NCBI RefSeq assembly: GCF_001403635.1
Contig: NZ_LN879466.1
Coordinates: forward strand, 186,001 to 250,000
From: Clostridium massiliamazoniense
GTDB taxonomy: Bacteria > Bacillota > Clostridia > Clostridiales > Clostridiaceae
DNA length: 64,000 bases
Direction: 5' to 3'
Each line of letters starts with the position of its first letter. Within the stretch, counting starts at the first letter, position 1. Shown here piece after piece: positions 9,098 to 16,864 of this stretch. The notes beneath the pieces are model-generated. The model was given only the letters and a program-made list of their open reading frames with translations, ran no database searches and was not told where the DNA came from. The translations under genes were made by a program, and so were the position numbers.

Positions 9098-9127
9098 ACT
9101 GTTATAATGATTAATTATTATAACAGT
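9098..9127 (+). promoter_or_regulatory. Perfect inverted repeat between ribosome binding site and start codon
   Basis: ACTGTTATAAT/ATTATAACAGT, an 11-bp perfect stem with an 8-nt loop. It lies between the strong site AAAGAGGAGGTG (9085-9096) and the ATG at 9135. Folding would bring the site to a workable distance from the start codon; unfolded, the distance is about 38 nt. It could be a protein operator or an RNA switch for translation. Confidence 0.6.
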
Positions 9128-9134
9128 GAAAAAA

Positions 9135-10097
9135 ATGAAAAAGTATATAAGTATGTTGGAGAATTATCCAATAGGAATGATGGGGACAGGATTAGGATTT
9201 GTAACTTTAGCTAATGTATATGCTAGTCAGCATGTGGGGTTTTTAAGAATTTATGCTATTTACTTTGAAATTATAGCTGCAATTTTAATGCTTTCAAGAT
9301 TCATTATTTTTCCCAAAAGCATTTGGAAAGATTTAAAGAATCCAGTGGCAGCTAGTTTTTATGGAACTATAGATATGGGATTATTTTTAGTTGCAGCTTA
9401 TTATCATGATAAATTTCCTAGTACAACTAGTGGACTATGGAGTTTCTGTGTATTATTACATTGCACTTTTATAGTTATATATAGCTTTTTTAGAATAAAA
9501 AATCATAATTTTTCTGAGGTTGTTCCAAGTTGGTTTGTAACTTATGTTGGAATTGCTACAGGGACTATGACTTATTTAGGCTTAGGAAATATGGAAGTAG
9601 CAAAAATAATAGCTTATTTTGCAACATTTTCTTATTTAGTTTTATATCCATTTATGCTCTATAAAATATTCTTTAAGAAGATAGAGACATCTAAAATAAC
9701 TACAGTAGGAATAATTGGAGCACCAGCAGCTCTTGTTTTAGGGGCATTAATGAGTATATGTAAAGATATAAATGTATATTTCTTCTGGTTTTTAGTTGTG
9801 ACTTTAATATTTAATATATTAATTGCATATTACTTTGCTGTTAAATTATTTATAAAGAAATTTAATCCGGGACTAGCAGCATTCACTTTTCCACTAGCTG
9901 TTAGTACCTTAGTAACATTTAAAATGGTGCTTTATTTAAAACATCATGGAATGTGGGGAATAGGATTATTTAAAACTATAGGTTATATTGAATTAATAAT
10001 AGCTACAATAATAATAGCCTATGTTATTATAAGTTTTTTTATTTTATTTTATCAGTCAGCTATTAAAAGAAATTTAGTTAATCGAGTAGATAAATAA
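9135..10097 (+). CDS. TDT-family (TehA-like) transporter
   Basis: The 320-residue product has about ten hydrophobic segments. The N-terminus ENYPIGMMGTGLGFVTLANVY matches the TDT (tellurite-resistance/dicarboxylate transporter) family, whose members are anion channels or exporters for dicarboxylates, sulfite or malate. The Phe-gated pore helix of TehA is at the equivalent C-terminal half. The GTG at 9126 is also in frame, but neither start has a site at normal distance; the nearest strong site is on the far side of the inverted repeat at 9098-9127. No neighbour reveals the substrate, though a sulfite-reductase gene lies 2.6 kb downstream. Monocistronic. Confidence 0.8.
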   Translation: MKKYISMLENYPIGMMGTGLGFVTLANVYASQHVGFLRIYAIYFEIIAAILMLSRFIIFPKSIWKDLKNPVAASFYGTIDMGLFLVAAYYHDKFPSTTSGLWSFCVLLHCTFIVIYSFFRIKNHNFSEVVPSWFVTYVGIATGTMTYLGLGNMEVAKIIAYFATFSYLVLYPFMLYKIFFKKIETSKITTVGIIGAPAALVLGALMSICKDINVYFFWFLVVTLIFNILIAYYFAVKLFIKKFNPGLAAFTFPLAVSTLVTFKMVLYLKHHGMWGIGLFKTIGYIELIIATIIIAYVIISFFILFYQSAIKRNLVNRVDK

Positions 10098-10142
10098 TAG
10101 ACAAATTTATAAAGAAAATATATAATATATAGAACTAAGATA

Positions 10143-10271
10143 AACGTAGACCTAAATCAGGTGGAGCTTTGATTCTATCTGAATGTTTAGTGGGTGTTAT
10201 CTAGAAGGATGAGGTTATTTCTCTCCTACTTATAGAAGATAGGAGTATTACAGCCTCTAGCTATCAGATGA
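10143..10271 (+). repeat. 130-nt structured repeat, copy A (complete)
   Basis: It starts TAAACGTAGACCTAAATCAG and ends AGCTATCAGATGAA. Stem 1 pairs CTAAATCAGGTGGAG with TTCTATCTGAATGTTTAG using several G-U pairs, and stem 2 pairs TCTCCTA with TAGGAG around ATAGAAGA-type sequence. It lies directly upstream of the yccF-like gene, whose ribosome binding site follows within 10 nt. Confidence 0.8.
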
Positions 10272-10288
10272 AAAGGGGGATTTTTTAA

Positions 10289-10651
10289 ATGTCATGCTTA
10301 GGCAATATACTTTGGTTTATATTTGGGGGGTTTTTTAATGCATTAGGTTGGTTTTTTATAGGAGTACTTTGGTGTATAACTATAATAGGAATTCCTATAG
10401 GTAAACAATGTTTTAAAATGGCTGGTTTACAACTTGCTCCTTTTGGGAAAGAAATAGTGACTGTTAATGACGGTACAGGGAGCTTAATTTTAAATATACT
10501 TTGGATAATATTTGGTGGATTTGGATTAGCTGTTGCTAACTTAATAAGTGCAGTATGTTTAGCAGTAACAATTATAGGAATACCATTTGCTATTCAAGCT
10601 TTAAAAATGGCATATTTATCTCTTATGCCTTTTGGTAAAGATGTGCAATAA
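10289..10651 (+). CDS. YccF-domain inner-membrane protein
   Basis: The 120-residue product is an internal duplication: GNILWFIFGGFFNALGWFF...GIPIGKQCFKMAGLQLAPFGKEI and later LNILWIIFGGFGLAVANL...GIPFAIQALKMAYLSLMPFGKDV. This two-fold YccF (DUF307) domain has about four TM helices. The family's function is unknown. The ATG follows AGGGGGA by 7-8 nt. The structured repeat just upstream would be part of its mRNA leader if transcription starts further up. A terminator follows. Confidence 0.9.
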   Translation: MSCLGNILWFIFGGFFNALGWFFIGVLWCITIIGIPIGKQCFKMAGLQLAPFGKEIVTVNDGTGSLILNILWIIFGGFGLAVANLISAVCLAVTIIGIPFAIQALKMAYLSLMPFGKDVQ

Positions 10652-10666
10652 AAATTAAAATTTTAG

Positions 10667-10725
10667 AAATAGGGCTAGTTTAAAGGATAGAATAATTAGT
10701 TATCTTTTAGACTAGTCTATTTTTA
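10667..10725 (+). terminator. Rho-independent terminator
   Basis: A long stem, AAATAGGGCTAGTTTAAAGGATA against TATCTTTTAGACTAGTCTATTTTT, with two small mismatches and a T-run. Confidence 0.75.
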
Positions 10726-10895
10726 TAGTCTCACAGAGGATGGCTCTTATTAATTGACGTTGTATTATAGTAGATATAAACTATAATTATAGAAGATAAG
10801 GGGAAGGTTAAATTTTAGGTAGGTTACATTAAATATACAAGTTCCTAAAAAGAAAAAAGGAGGAATTACCATCTCTGTAAAAGGAATATTGGTAA

Positions 10896-11606
10896 ATGCA
10901 TATGAAAAGTTTAAAAGAAGAAAAATTATATATAAAAGTTGTAGAAGAAGTAAAAAAAGAAATAATGGATGGAAAATTAAAGCCTGGAGATAAGCTTCCC
11001 CCAGAGAGAGAAATGGCTGAAATGCTTGAAGTTAGTAGAGCATCGGTGAGAGAGGCAATGAGAGCACTAGAAGTAGGTGGGCTTGTTGAAAGTAAGCATG
11101 GTTCTGGTAATTTTATAAGAACAGATTTTTCTGAATCTTTACTTGAACCTTTATCATTAATATTTTTATTAAATGATTATAGTAAAAATGAAATTCGTGA
11201 AATGAGAAGTGCACTTGCAATTCAAGCTGCCTTAATTGCTAGTGAAAAAATTACAACAGAAGAAATTGATAAATTAGATAAAATTATTGATATAATGAGA
11301 GATAGTGAAGATGAGGAATTAAATAGAGAGCTAGATAATGAATTTCATAGGACTATAATCTTAGCCACAGATAATGTATTTATAAATATAATTTTTAGTA
11401 GTATATCTTCTTTATTTAAGAAATCTATAAAGGAAACAAGACGAGGTATTTTATTGTGTGCAGAAAATAAAGAAAAGCTTAATGATATTCATAAAGAAAT
11501 AGTAGAAGCTTTTAAAGAAAAGAATAGGTCTAGACTATATGATGCTATGGCAAAACATTCAGATATAGTTTGTAATGTTATAGGAGCAGAAGGGTATCCT
11601 TTGTAG
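10896..11606 (+). CDS. FadR-subfamily GntR transcriptional regulator
   Basis: The 236-residue product has an N-terminal winged helix (about 8-75, with GDKLPPEREMAEMLEVSRASVREAMRALEVGGLVESKHGSGNFI, here split by function into recognition helix and wing) and a C-terminal FCD domain (about 97-220, with EFHRTIILATDN and KHSDIVCNVI). FadR-type regulators respond to small carboxylates such as lactate, pyruvate or gluconate. The start is the ATG at 10896 with AAAGGA about 10 nt upstream; a stronger AGGAGG at 10859 serves no good start. A TTGGT-N10-ACCAA site that fits this class lies about 300 bp downstream, next to decayed coding sequence, so the regulator may have lost its main target. Confidence 0.85.
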   Translation: MHMKSLKEEKLYIKVVEEVKKEIMDGKLKPGDKLPPEREMAEMLEVSRASVREAMRALEVGGLVESKHGSGNFIRTDFSESLLEPLSLIFLLNDYSKNEIREMRSALAIQAALIASEKITTEEIDKLDKIIDIMRDSEDEELNRELDNEFHRTIILATDNVFINIIFSSISSLFKKSIKETRRGILLCAENKEKLNDIHKEIVEAFKEKNRSRLYDAMAKHSDIVCNVIGAEGYPL

Positions 11607-11908
11607 CCTTAAAAAGTTTAGCGCCTTTATTAAATATAAAAAATAAAAATTAATATAAAAAAATATTGATTTTTATTTTTTTATTTTTTAAATAATAAAT
11701 AAAAATTTTAGAGAATTAGATTAAATTTAAAATATAGTTAAAAAAAAAACAATTATAGATAGAAAAAATGAACAAAAAGTTAAAAATATATAGATTAAAA
11801 TTAAAGAAAAACTTAAAAATAAGGATATTAGTTATATTTATTAAAGTTAAAAAAATAACAATAGTAGATATTTTTTTATAAAAAGAATAAACTATAGATG
11901 TTGGCAAA

Positions 11909-11944
11909 TTGGTCTGACATCTTACCAAAAGATGATGGTATAAT
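11909..11944 (+). promoter_or_regulatory. Probable FadR-type operator with -10 box
   Basis: TTGGT-N10-ACCAA (11909-11928) overlaps a CTGACA -35-like hexamer and is followed by the extended -10 TGGTATAAT ending at 11944. The spacing is a little long (19 nt). This is the arrangement expected for a promoter repressed by a FadR/LldR-type protein such as the one encoded at 10896. Confidence 0.5.
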
Positions 11945-12008
11945 AAATTGTATACAACCTATTTATTGTAGATTCTAATTTAATATATTCTTTAACAAAA
12001 TAAACTAA

Positions 12009-12182
12009 ATTTTTCAAGTCACTGCAAAGCCCTCTTTTATAGAGAGCACTATGTTTGTAAAAGTAATTATTAAATTATCATGATTATCTAAAAAAATTTA
12101 CAGTAATGAAATTTTTAAACCTATCCCTAGAGTATTTAATTTATTAGAACTATCAAAGGTAAGAAATTTGATTTCTAAATGA
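12009..12182 (+). pseudogene. Possible decayed reading frame
   Basis: One frame reads 58 codons with a single internal TGA and no good start. The second part reads LSKKIYSNEIFKPIPRVFNL and onward and looks protein-like (amphipathic, no low complexity). It lies downstream of the operator-promoter at 11909 and upstream of the terminator at 12264. It may be the last trace of a gene once controlled by the FadR-type regulator. No family was recognised. Confidence 0.35.
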
Positions 12183-12263
12183 AATAAATTATATTTAATC
12201 CTAAGTACTTAATTTAACCTGTTTTTCCCCTTAATTCAGGTCGAAATAGCTACGTTACACAAA

Positions 12264-12318
12264 CAAGAGAGTATAATAAGATGATTTAAGAAAAATCATT
12301 TTATTATGCTCTTTTTTT
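12264..12318 (+). terminator. Very strong terminator with no intact gene upstream
   Basis: GAGAGTATAATAAGATGATTT pairs almost perfectly with AAATCATTTTATTATGCTC and is followed by TTTTTTT. The nearest plausible promoter is at 11944; no intact gene lies between. Confidence 0.85.
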
Positions 12319-12512
12319 GATAAAAATAGAGGATTATTATTTTTAATTTACCTTTTGAACCAGTTAAGAGTATTAGGATAATGTTAGAGAAAATGAGATT
12401 TGTTTCAGGTGCAATTAAAGCTACAGTAGAAGTTATTTAGAATAGTTGTATTTAGTTATTTATGGTTCACAGGATATTGAAATATTGTAGATATTAGTGA
12501 TTTAATAAGCAA
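12319..12512 (+). other. Coding remnant and partial structured repeat
   Basis: At about 12340-12440 an open frame without a normal start reads FNLPFEPVKSIRIMLEKMRF and onward to a TAG; it may be the end of a lost gene. From about 12440 to 12512 the sequence resembles the right half of the 130-nt repeat family (GATATTAGTGATTTAATAAGC, as in the copy at 33 kb). Confidence 0.35.
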
Positions 12513-12555
12513 TTATAGGGGGAATATAGTTGACACCTAATTTTTCTAAGTTTAA

Positions 12556-12635
12556 ATTATAAACATAGACTTAATTCAGATAGAGTTTTGACTATATCTG
12601 AATGCTTAGTCAAAGTTATCTAGCTAAAGCAAGGA
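12556..12635 (+). repeat. 130-nt structured repeat, copy B (left half intact)
   Basis: It contains GACTTAATTCAGATAGAG/CTATATCTGAATGCTTAGTC as a strong stem and then AAAGTTATCTAGC; the right half has diverged. It lies upstream of the sulfite-reductase-like gene. Confidence 0.75.
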
Positions 12636-12730
12636 TTAATTTGAGGTATATTGAAATTTTATTTTAAGCTAAAAAAGCGCAATTATTGCCGTAGTTGCTG
12701 AGAAAATAACCATATAATAGAGGTGTTAAT

Positions 12731-13378
12731 ATGAAATACGGAAATCTTCAAAAAGTCAGAGATGGTAGAAGAACTTACGGTGTAACTCCACATATTCCAG
12801 GTGGATTTATAACTGTAGATAATATGCAAAAGATAGTTGATGTGGCAAGAAAGTATGATGGAGTTTTAAAAATAACTTCAGGACAAAGAATTCTTATAAC
12901 CAATTTGAAAGAAGAAGTTTTAGAGGATGTTTGGAAAGATCTTGGAATGGAACCAGCTGTTAAGACACAAAATTCTATGAAAAATATTGAGATGTGTCCA
13001 GCTGGGTTTTGTAAGAGATCAAAATATAATACTATAGGAACAGGAATGAAGCTATCAAAAAAATATCAGTGGATGGAAATGCCCTGTAGAACTAAAATAG
13101 GAGTAGCAGGGTGTAAAAATGCTTGTGGAAGTGTTTATGCTAAAGATATTGGTATAATAGCTGATAAAACAGGATTTATTGTTACTGCAGGAGGTTCAGC
13201 AGGATATAATCCAAGAATGGCTGATATTTTAATTACAGAGATAACAGAGAAAGAAGCTTTAAGTTTAGTTGATAAAATAGTTGAAGTATATCAAGAACAT
13301 GGAGAAGAGGGAGAAAAATTAGGATTTTTAATTGATAGAATAGGCATAGAAAGATTTAGAGAACTTTTAAATCTATAA
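12731..13378 (+). CDS. Small siroheme/4Fe-4S sulfite or nitrite reductase
   Basis: The 215-residue product is one nitrite/sulfite reductase half-repeat, with the ferredoxin-like N-terminus GGFITVDNMQKIVDVARKY and then the siroheme-[4Fe-4S] domain. Candidate cluster ligands are C89 and C94 (MCPAGFC) and C128 and C132 (GCKNAC); C119 is extra. Its size matches the low-molecular-weight assimilatory-type sulfite reductases of anaerobes (about 215-220 aa), which reduce sulfite to sulfide with an external electron donor. AGAGGTG lies 5-6 nt before the ATG. It is monocistronic, with no redox partner adjacent. Sulfite versus nitrite as the physiological substrate cannot be decided from sequence. Confidence 0.88.
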   Translation: MKYGNLQKVRDGRRTYGVTPHIPGGFITVDNMQKIVDVARKYDGVLKITSGQRILITNLKEEVLEDVWKDLGMEPAVKTQNSMKNIEMCPAGFCKRSKYNTIGTGMKLSKKYQWMEMPCRTKIGVAGCKNACGSVYAKDIGIIADKTGFIVTAGGSAGYNPRMADILITEITEKEALSLVDKIVEVYQEHGEEGEKLGFLIDRIGIERFRELLNL

Positions 13379-13402
13379 GGATATATATTTTTTTTGAATA
13401 AG

Positions 13403-13472
13403 GAATATTTTTATTAAATATAGTGATTGGTAGTATATACTATATTTATGTATAAAAATATTCTTTTTTTGT
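13403..13472 (+). terminator. Long composite terminator hairpin
   Basis: GAATATTTTTAT pairs with ATAAAAATATTC, and inside it TAAATATAGT pairs with ACTATATTTA; a TTTTTTT run follows. At about 60 nt it is longer than the neighbouring terminators. Confidence 0.85.
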
Positions 13473-13616
13473 AAATATTAAATAATGCTTTAGAACATTG
13501 TAATTATTATTAATACCTTTGGTTTTCAATTTGTAATAATAAAGAAAAGATTTTTACTGAATAAAGCATTATAATTTTTATATTAAAATAGTTTTAGAAA
13601 GGCTAAGGATAAATAT

Positions 13617-14675
13617 ATGAAAAAAGTTACTATTATAGCTGTTATTCTAATAATATTAGGTGTAGGTGCTTATATTATTGGTAGTTATGTGGTTTCAAAT
13701 AATTTAAATAGTAATGCATCCATAATAAATAAACCTGGTACTACTGAAACAAATCAGGATATAATTAATGCATCTACATCAATTGATGCAAAAGTGGCAT
13801 TAAATACTACACCAACCACTAGTATAGCGGCACCGATAGTAGAGAATAAAGAAAGTATAGTATCTAATAATTCCAGTATAGTTAATCCAGAAGGGGTAGA
13901 TTTAAGCAGTATATTAAGTACTCAGTCACCAGCAGGATATAATATAAATTCAATACAAGTGGTGGGAAATTTAAATGTAGAGCCTTATCAGTTGAAGGTT
14001 TATAGTAAGCCTGATGCTAACTCAAAGTATGGATACTTACATAGTAATAGTAGATATGTAACAATAACAGGAGAATATAAAGATTGGTATAGAATAAGTA
14101 TAGGAAATTATGTTGGATTTATAGATAAAAATAAAGTTGAGATATCTGCAGTAGTTAATGCAGGGAACTCATTTATGAAATGTAATCTTATTGGTTGTGT
14201 AAATGGAGTTAATAGTAGTAATGTTCTTTTAAATGTAAGACAGAGTCCAAATTCAAATTCAGAAATAATATATAGATTAAGTAATGTGGGAAACTTTAAT
14301 ATTATAGGAGCTATTGGAAACTGGTATGAAGTTGACGTTCAAGGAAGTTTAGGTTATGTAGATTCTAAATATGTAGGTACTATATTACCATCAATATTAG
14401 AAAATAATTTTAGAATAATGGATAATATAACTCCAGCTATAGGGGATTTACAAAGTACAGCAAGTTATATTATAAAATCACAACCAGTTAGTGCATATCT
14501 TAAATGCAATACAAATGTTCCTGTGTATAGTAAACCATCTTCTAGCAGTAATCTAGAATATTATCTATCAAATAATTATGCTTTTAAATGTGTTGAGTTA
14601 GGTCCAAATTGGATTAAGATAATTTACAATGGGAAAATTGGATATATTTTAGAGCAATCAATTAATAACTTGTAA
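13617..14675 (+). CDS. Secreted/membrane-anchored protein with three SH3b-like repeats
   Basis: The 352-residue product has an N-terminal TM or signal anchor (about 5-26), a Thr/Ser/Asn-rich linker (about 30-115) and three bacterial SH3-like units: about 120-172 (YSKPDANSKYGYL...DWYRISIGNYVGFIDKNKV), 200-253 (LNVRQSPNSNSEIIYRL...NWYEVDVQGSLGYVDSKYV) and 295-348 (VYSKPSSSSNLEYYL...NWIKIIYNGKIGYI). SH3b modules bind peptidoglycan or act as surface spacers. No hydrolase domain is present, so this is not an amidase by itself. The start is the ATG at 13617 with AAGGA upstream. Confidence 0.85.
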   Translation: MKKVTIIAVILIILGVGAYIIGSYVVSNNLNSNASIINKPGTTETNQDIINASTSIDAKVALNTTPTTSIAAPIVENKESIVSNNSSIVNPEGVDLSSILSTQSPAGYNINSIQVVGNLNVEPYQLKVYSKPDANSKYGYLHSNSRYVTITGEYKDWYRISIGNYVGFIDKNKVEISAVVNAGNSFMKCNLIGCVNGVNSSNVLLNVRQSPNSNSEIIYRLSNVGNFNIIGAIGNWYEVDVQGSLGYVDSKYVGTILPSILENNFRIMDNITPAIGDLQSTASYIIKSQPVSAYLKCNTNVPVYSKPSSSSNLEYYLSNNYAFKCVELGPNWIKIIYNGKIGYILEQSINNL

Positions 14676-14816
14676 AAAGGTTATAGATAATATATAATAA
14701 ATAAAGTTAACAGTAAGTTATCAAAAAATTCAAAAAATATAAAGCTTTTTTATTAATGTATTAATAGAGAAAAGAAATAGGAGAGGCCAATCATCTTTCC
14801 TTTATATAGCCAAAAG

Positions 14817-14858
14817 AAAAAATGAGATGTGTTAAATTTAACACATCTCATTTTTTGT
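14817..14858. terminator. Bidirectional terminator, 40-nt perfect palindrome
   Basis: AAAAAATGAGATGTGTTAAA followed directly by its exact reverse complement: a stem of up to 20 bp with A- and T-runs on both sides. It can serve the SH3 gene and the convergent small gene. Confidence 0.9.
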
Positions 14859-14872
14859 TCCGTTCTCTTCAA

Positions 14873-15151
14873 TTAAGCAATGCTACTATATTCCTTTATT
14901 ATAGTGTCAAAACCTTCTTTTATGAATTCTTCTTTTATGTGATTATGACAATTAGTAAATTTGTCACCCAAAAGATTGATAAGTTCATAAGGGCTAACTC
15001 CTAAGATCTCAGAGTTTGTTTTTATAAACTTTAAAGCCATTATTTTTCCTTCAGTTTTGTCTCTTTGAATTATTTCGCTTACTGAAACTAATAATACTTC
15101 CAATAAACTAATTCTTTCTTCAATTTCCTTAAGTAAAACTTCCTTATTCAT
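14873..15151 (-). CDS. Hypothetical helical cytosolic protein, 92 aa
   Basis: A minus-strand frame with TAAGGAGGA 6-7 nt before the ATG. The product is helical and acidic (EVLLKEIEERISLLEVLLVSVSE), with a Cys-His-Asn-His patch (NCHNHIKEEF) near residue 70 that could hold a metal. No family was recognised. The shared palindromic terminator lies 15 nt downstream. Strong translation signals make it a real gene. Confidence 0.65.
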   Translation of the reverse strand: MNKEVLLKEIEERISLLEVLLVSVSEIIQRDKTEGKIMALKFIKTNSEILGVSPYELINLLGDKFTNCHNHIKEEFIKEGFDTIIKEYSSIA

Positions 15152-15251
15152 AAAACATCCTCCTTAATCTTAAATACAAATTATTATTTTATGTAGCTTA
15201 ATTGATTCTTTATTAATATAGTAATAAAAATTTGGAATATAATAAAGAACC

Positions 15252-15290
15252 ACTAACATATGTATGTACATATATAGTGGTTGTTAATAT
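15252..15290 (-). terminator. Inverted repeat, probable terminator
   Basis: AACCACTA/TAGTGGTT with CATATGTA/TACATATA inside. It lies just downstream of the small minus-strand gene; the T-run is weak, so it may also be a palindromic protein site. Confidence 0.5.
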
Positions 15291-15314
15291 TGAGACAAGG
15301 TATTTAATTTTAAT

Positions 15315-15515
15315 TTATCCAATTTGACTTTCATTATTCACTTGCTCTAGAAAAAGTTCTCTTTCATTTATAAGAGCTCTTAATTCATCGATATCTGATG
15401 AAGTAGCTTTATTTCTAACAAAACTTCTAGCTGTACTTCTACTCTTTAAATAGTTAGAGTATTCCTTATTTTTAGCTTGCCATCTTTTATTTGCTTGAGT
15501 TTGACTGCTAGGCAT
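15315..15515 (-). CDS. Small basic protein, 66 aa, possible DNA-binding
   Basis: The product starts MPSSQTQANKRWQAKNKEYS, an N-terminus typical of short basic clostridial proteins of the type MPxSxxQxxAxxRWxxKNKE, often compared with Arc-like or phage-linked DNA-binding peptides. The remainder is charged and helical. I chose the ATG at 15515 because GGAGATGA ends about 6 nt before it; two upstream in-frame ATGs overlap or precede the site. It is monocistronic. The DNA-binding role is inferred only from charge and likeness. Confidence 0.6.
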   Translation of the reverse strand: MPSSQTQANKRWQAKNKEYSNYLKSRSTARSFVRNKATSSDIDELRALINERELFLEQVNNESQIG

Positions 15516-15835
15516 ATTGGTCATCTCCATTCATATAATATTTATTATTAATTATATTTGGTTAAGATTTACATTATAAATTATAAAATAAGTAGAATTT
15601 ATTTTCAAAAAAACTAAAAGAGGTTTTATATAAAATTTTATAATATTTTTATAAAGATATACTACTATACAAGTAAATTTTTTCAATAATGGAGTGGAGT
15701 TATAAATAATGGTTACTATGTCATAATTCATGTACTATAATTTAAAATAGAATTTTATAGTGTGATTGAATAAAAAGTATAAATTATGTATATAAATTTA
15801 AAGAGAAAAATATACTAAGGTAAGGGGAACGGGTT

Positions 15836-16333
15836 ATGAGATATTTAAAAACCTATAGAGGCAATATTAAAGCTGTTGAAAATAAAGTAAATTTACTTTA
15901 TAAATCAGAAATTGCTGATATTATAGCTATAAAAGATACAAAATTATCTATTAATAAAAATAGAGCTACAGCTGCTATTTCTTTAGAAATTAAAGTGGAT
16001 AATGAGTTTATGGATTGTTCCCATATCAATACTGTAAGATTAGAAAAGTATAAACGAAGTAGAATATTATATTTCACAATAGATGACGGTAGGGAATTTA
16101 AATTAGTTATGAGTAATAGATTTTTATTTTCTAAGACAACAGGAATTTATTATAATAATCTTAAAGTAGGGAAGTTAACTTTTAAAAATAATTTATCCAT
16201 AACTAATTTGAAAAATATAGTAATAGATTTTTTTAGAGCAACAGGAATTTTAATAAGTGTTATGGAATTACAAACTAGTTTGAAAAGTAATATGGATAAT
16301 ATAAATGATGTACCTAAAAGATTGGTATATTAG
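15836..16333 (+). CDS. Hypothetical protein, 165 aa
   Basis: A soluble product with no signal peptide or clear TM segment except a weakly hydrophobic helix near residues 120-145. The middle is beta-rich (ISLEIKVDNEFMDCSHINTV, RILYFTIDDGREFKLVMSN), and DDGREFKLVMSNR resembles pleckstrin-like or DUF-type short beta modules without a secure match. AAGGTAAGGGGAAC precedes the ATG. A terminator follows. No function can be stated. Confidence 0.6.
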   Translation: MRYLKTYRGNIKAVENKVNLLYKSEIADIIAIKDTKLSINKNRATAAISLEIKVDNEFMDCSHINTVRLEKYKRSRILYFTIDDGREFKLVMSNRFLFSKTTGIYYNNLKVGKLTFKNNLSITNLKNIVIDFFRATGILISVMELQTSLKSNMDNINDVPKRLVY

Positions 16334-16378
16334 GACTAAGGGTTTTAACGAGGGCTTGAAATTCTTAGTCCTTATTAC
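16332..16378 (+). terminator. Rho-independent terminator
   Basis: AGGACTAAG/CTTAGTCCT stem with a 23-nt loop and TTATT tail; the stop codon of the 165-aa gene touches the stem. Confidence 0.65.
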
Positions 16379-16512
16379 TAAAGAAAAAATTAAGATTTAA
16401 TTTACATAGAGTTTTCACTTTATCCAAATTTTAGCAGATTATATAGAGATAGTTTTTGTTTATTTTCAATTTATAGAAAGCGGATTATACACATATTAGT
16501 AAAAGATAAAAA

Positions 16513-16549
16513 AGAGTGAGAGTGGGGGATTATTCCAATAACTCACTCT
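16513..16549 (-). terminator. Terminator-like hairpin on the minus strand
   Basis: AGAGTGAG/CTCACTCT. On the minus strand the stem is followed by TTTTTTATC; no minus-strand gene lies upstream, so it may end an antisense or small RNA. Confidence 0.45.
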
Positions 16550-16757
16550 AAAAATAATAAATAATATAAGTGTAATTTGCAATTATATTATTGGCAAAAT
16601 GAATAAATAATATTCAAAATAATATAAAATTAAATATATTTAAAATAAATTTAATTTTAAGTTATTGTAAAAAAAGTATAAATTTTGTTCATCATAAGAG
16701 ATTATTAAGTAATTATAGTATAAAATTATTTTAACTAAGGTCTTTAATTTCTATAAA

Positions 16758-16812
16758 TTGTAGCTTAATTCAGATGGAGTTAAAACTCCACATGAATTGA
16801 GTTTACGTTTAC
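16758..16812 (-). repeat. 130-nt structured repeat, copy C (left stem only, reversed)
   Basis: On the minus strand it reads TAAACGTAAACTCAATTCAT and forms the family's stem 1, AATTCATGTGGAGT against ACTCCATCTGAATT. The right part is missing. It lies about 50 nt before the next gene's start. Confidence 0.7.
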
Positions 16813-16864
16813 CTGAAGTTACATTAAATATTTAAAAATAGTGCTCTAATTAAGGGGGATATCT

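Noticed and set aside
11716-11928. 70-residue minus-strand frame, Phe/Ile/Asn-rich
   Set aside because: It is a translation of AT-rich low-complexity DNA, with no ribosome binding site, and it covers the operator at 11909.
14822-15004. 60-residue plus-strand frame over the palindrome at 14817
   Set aside because: It starts inside the terminator and runs antisense to the well-supported 92-residue gene.
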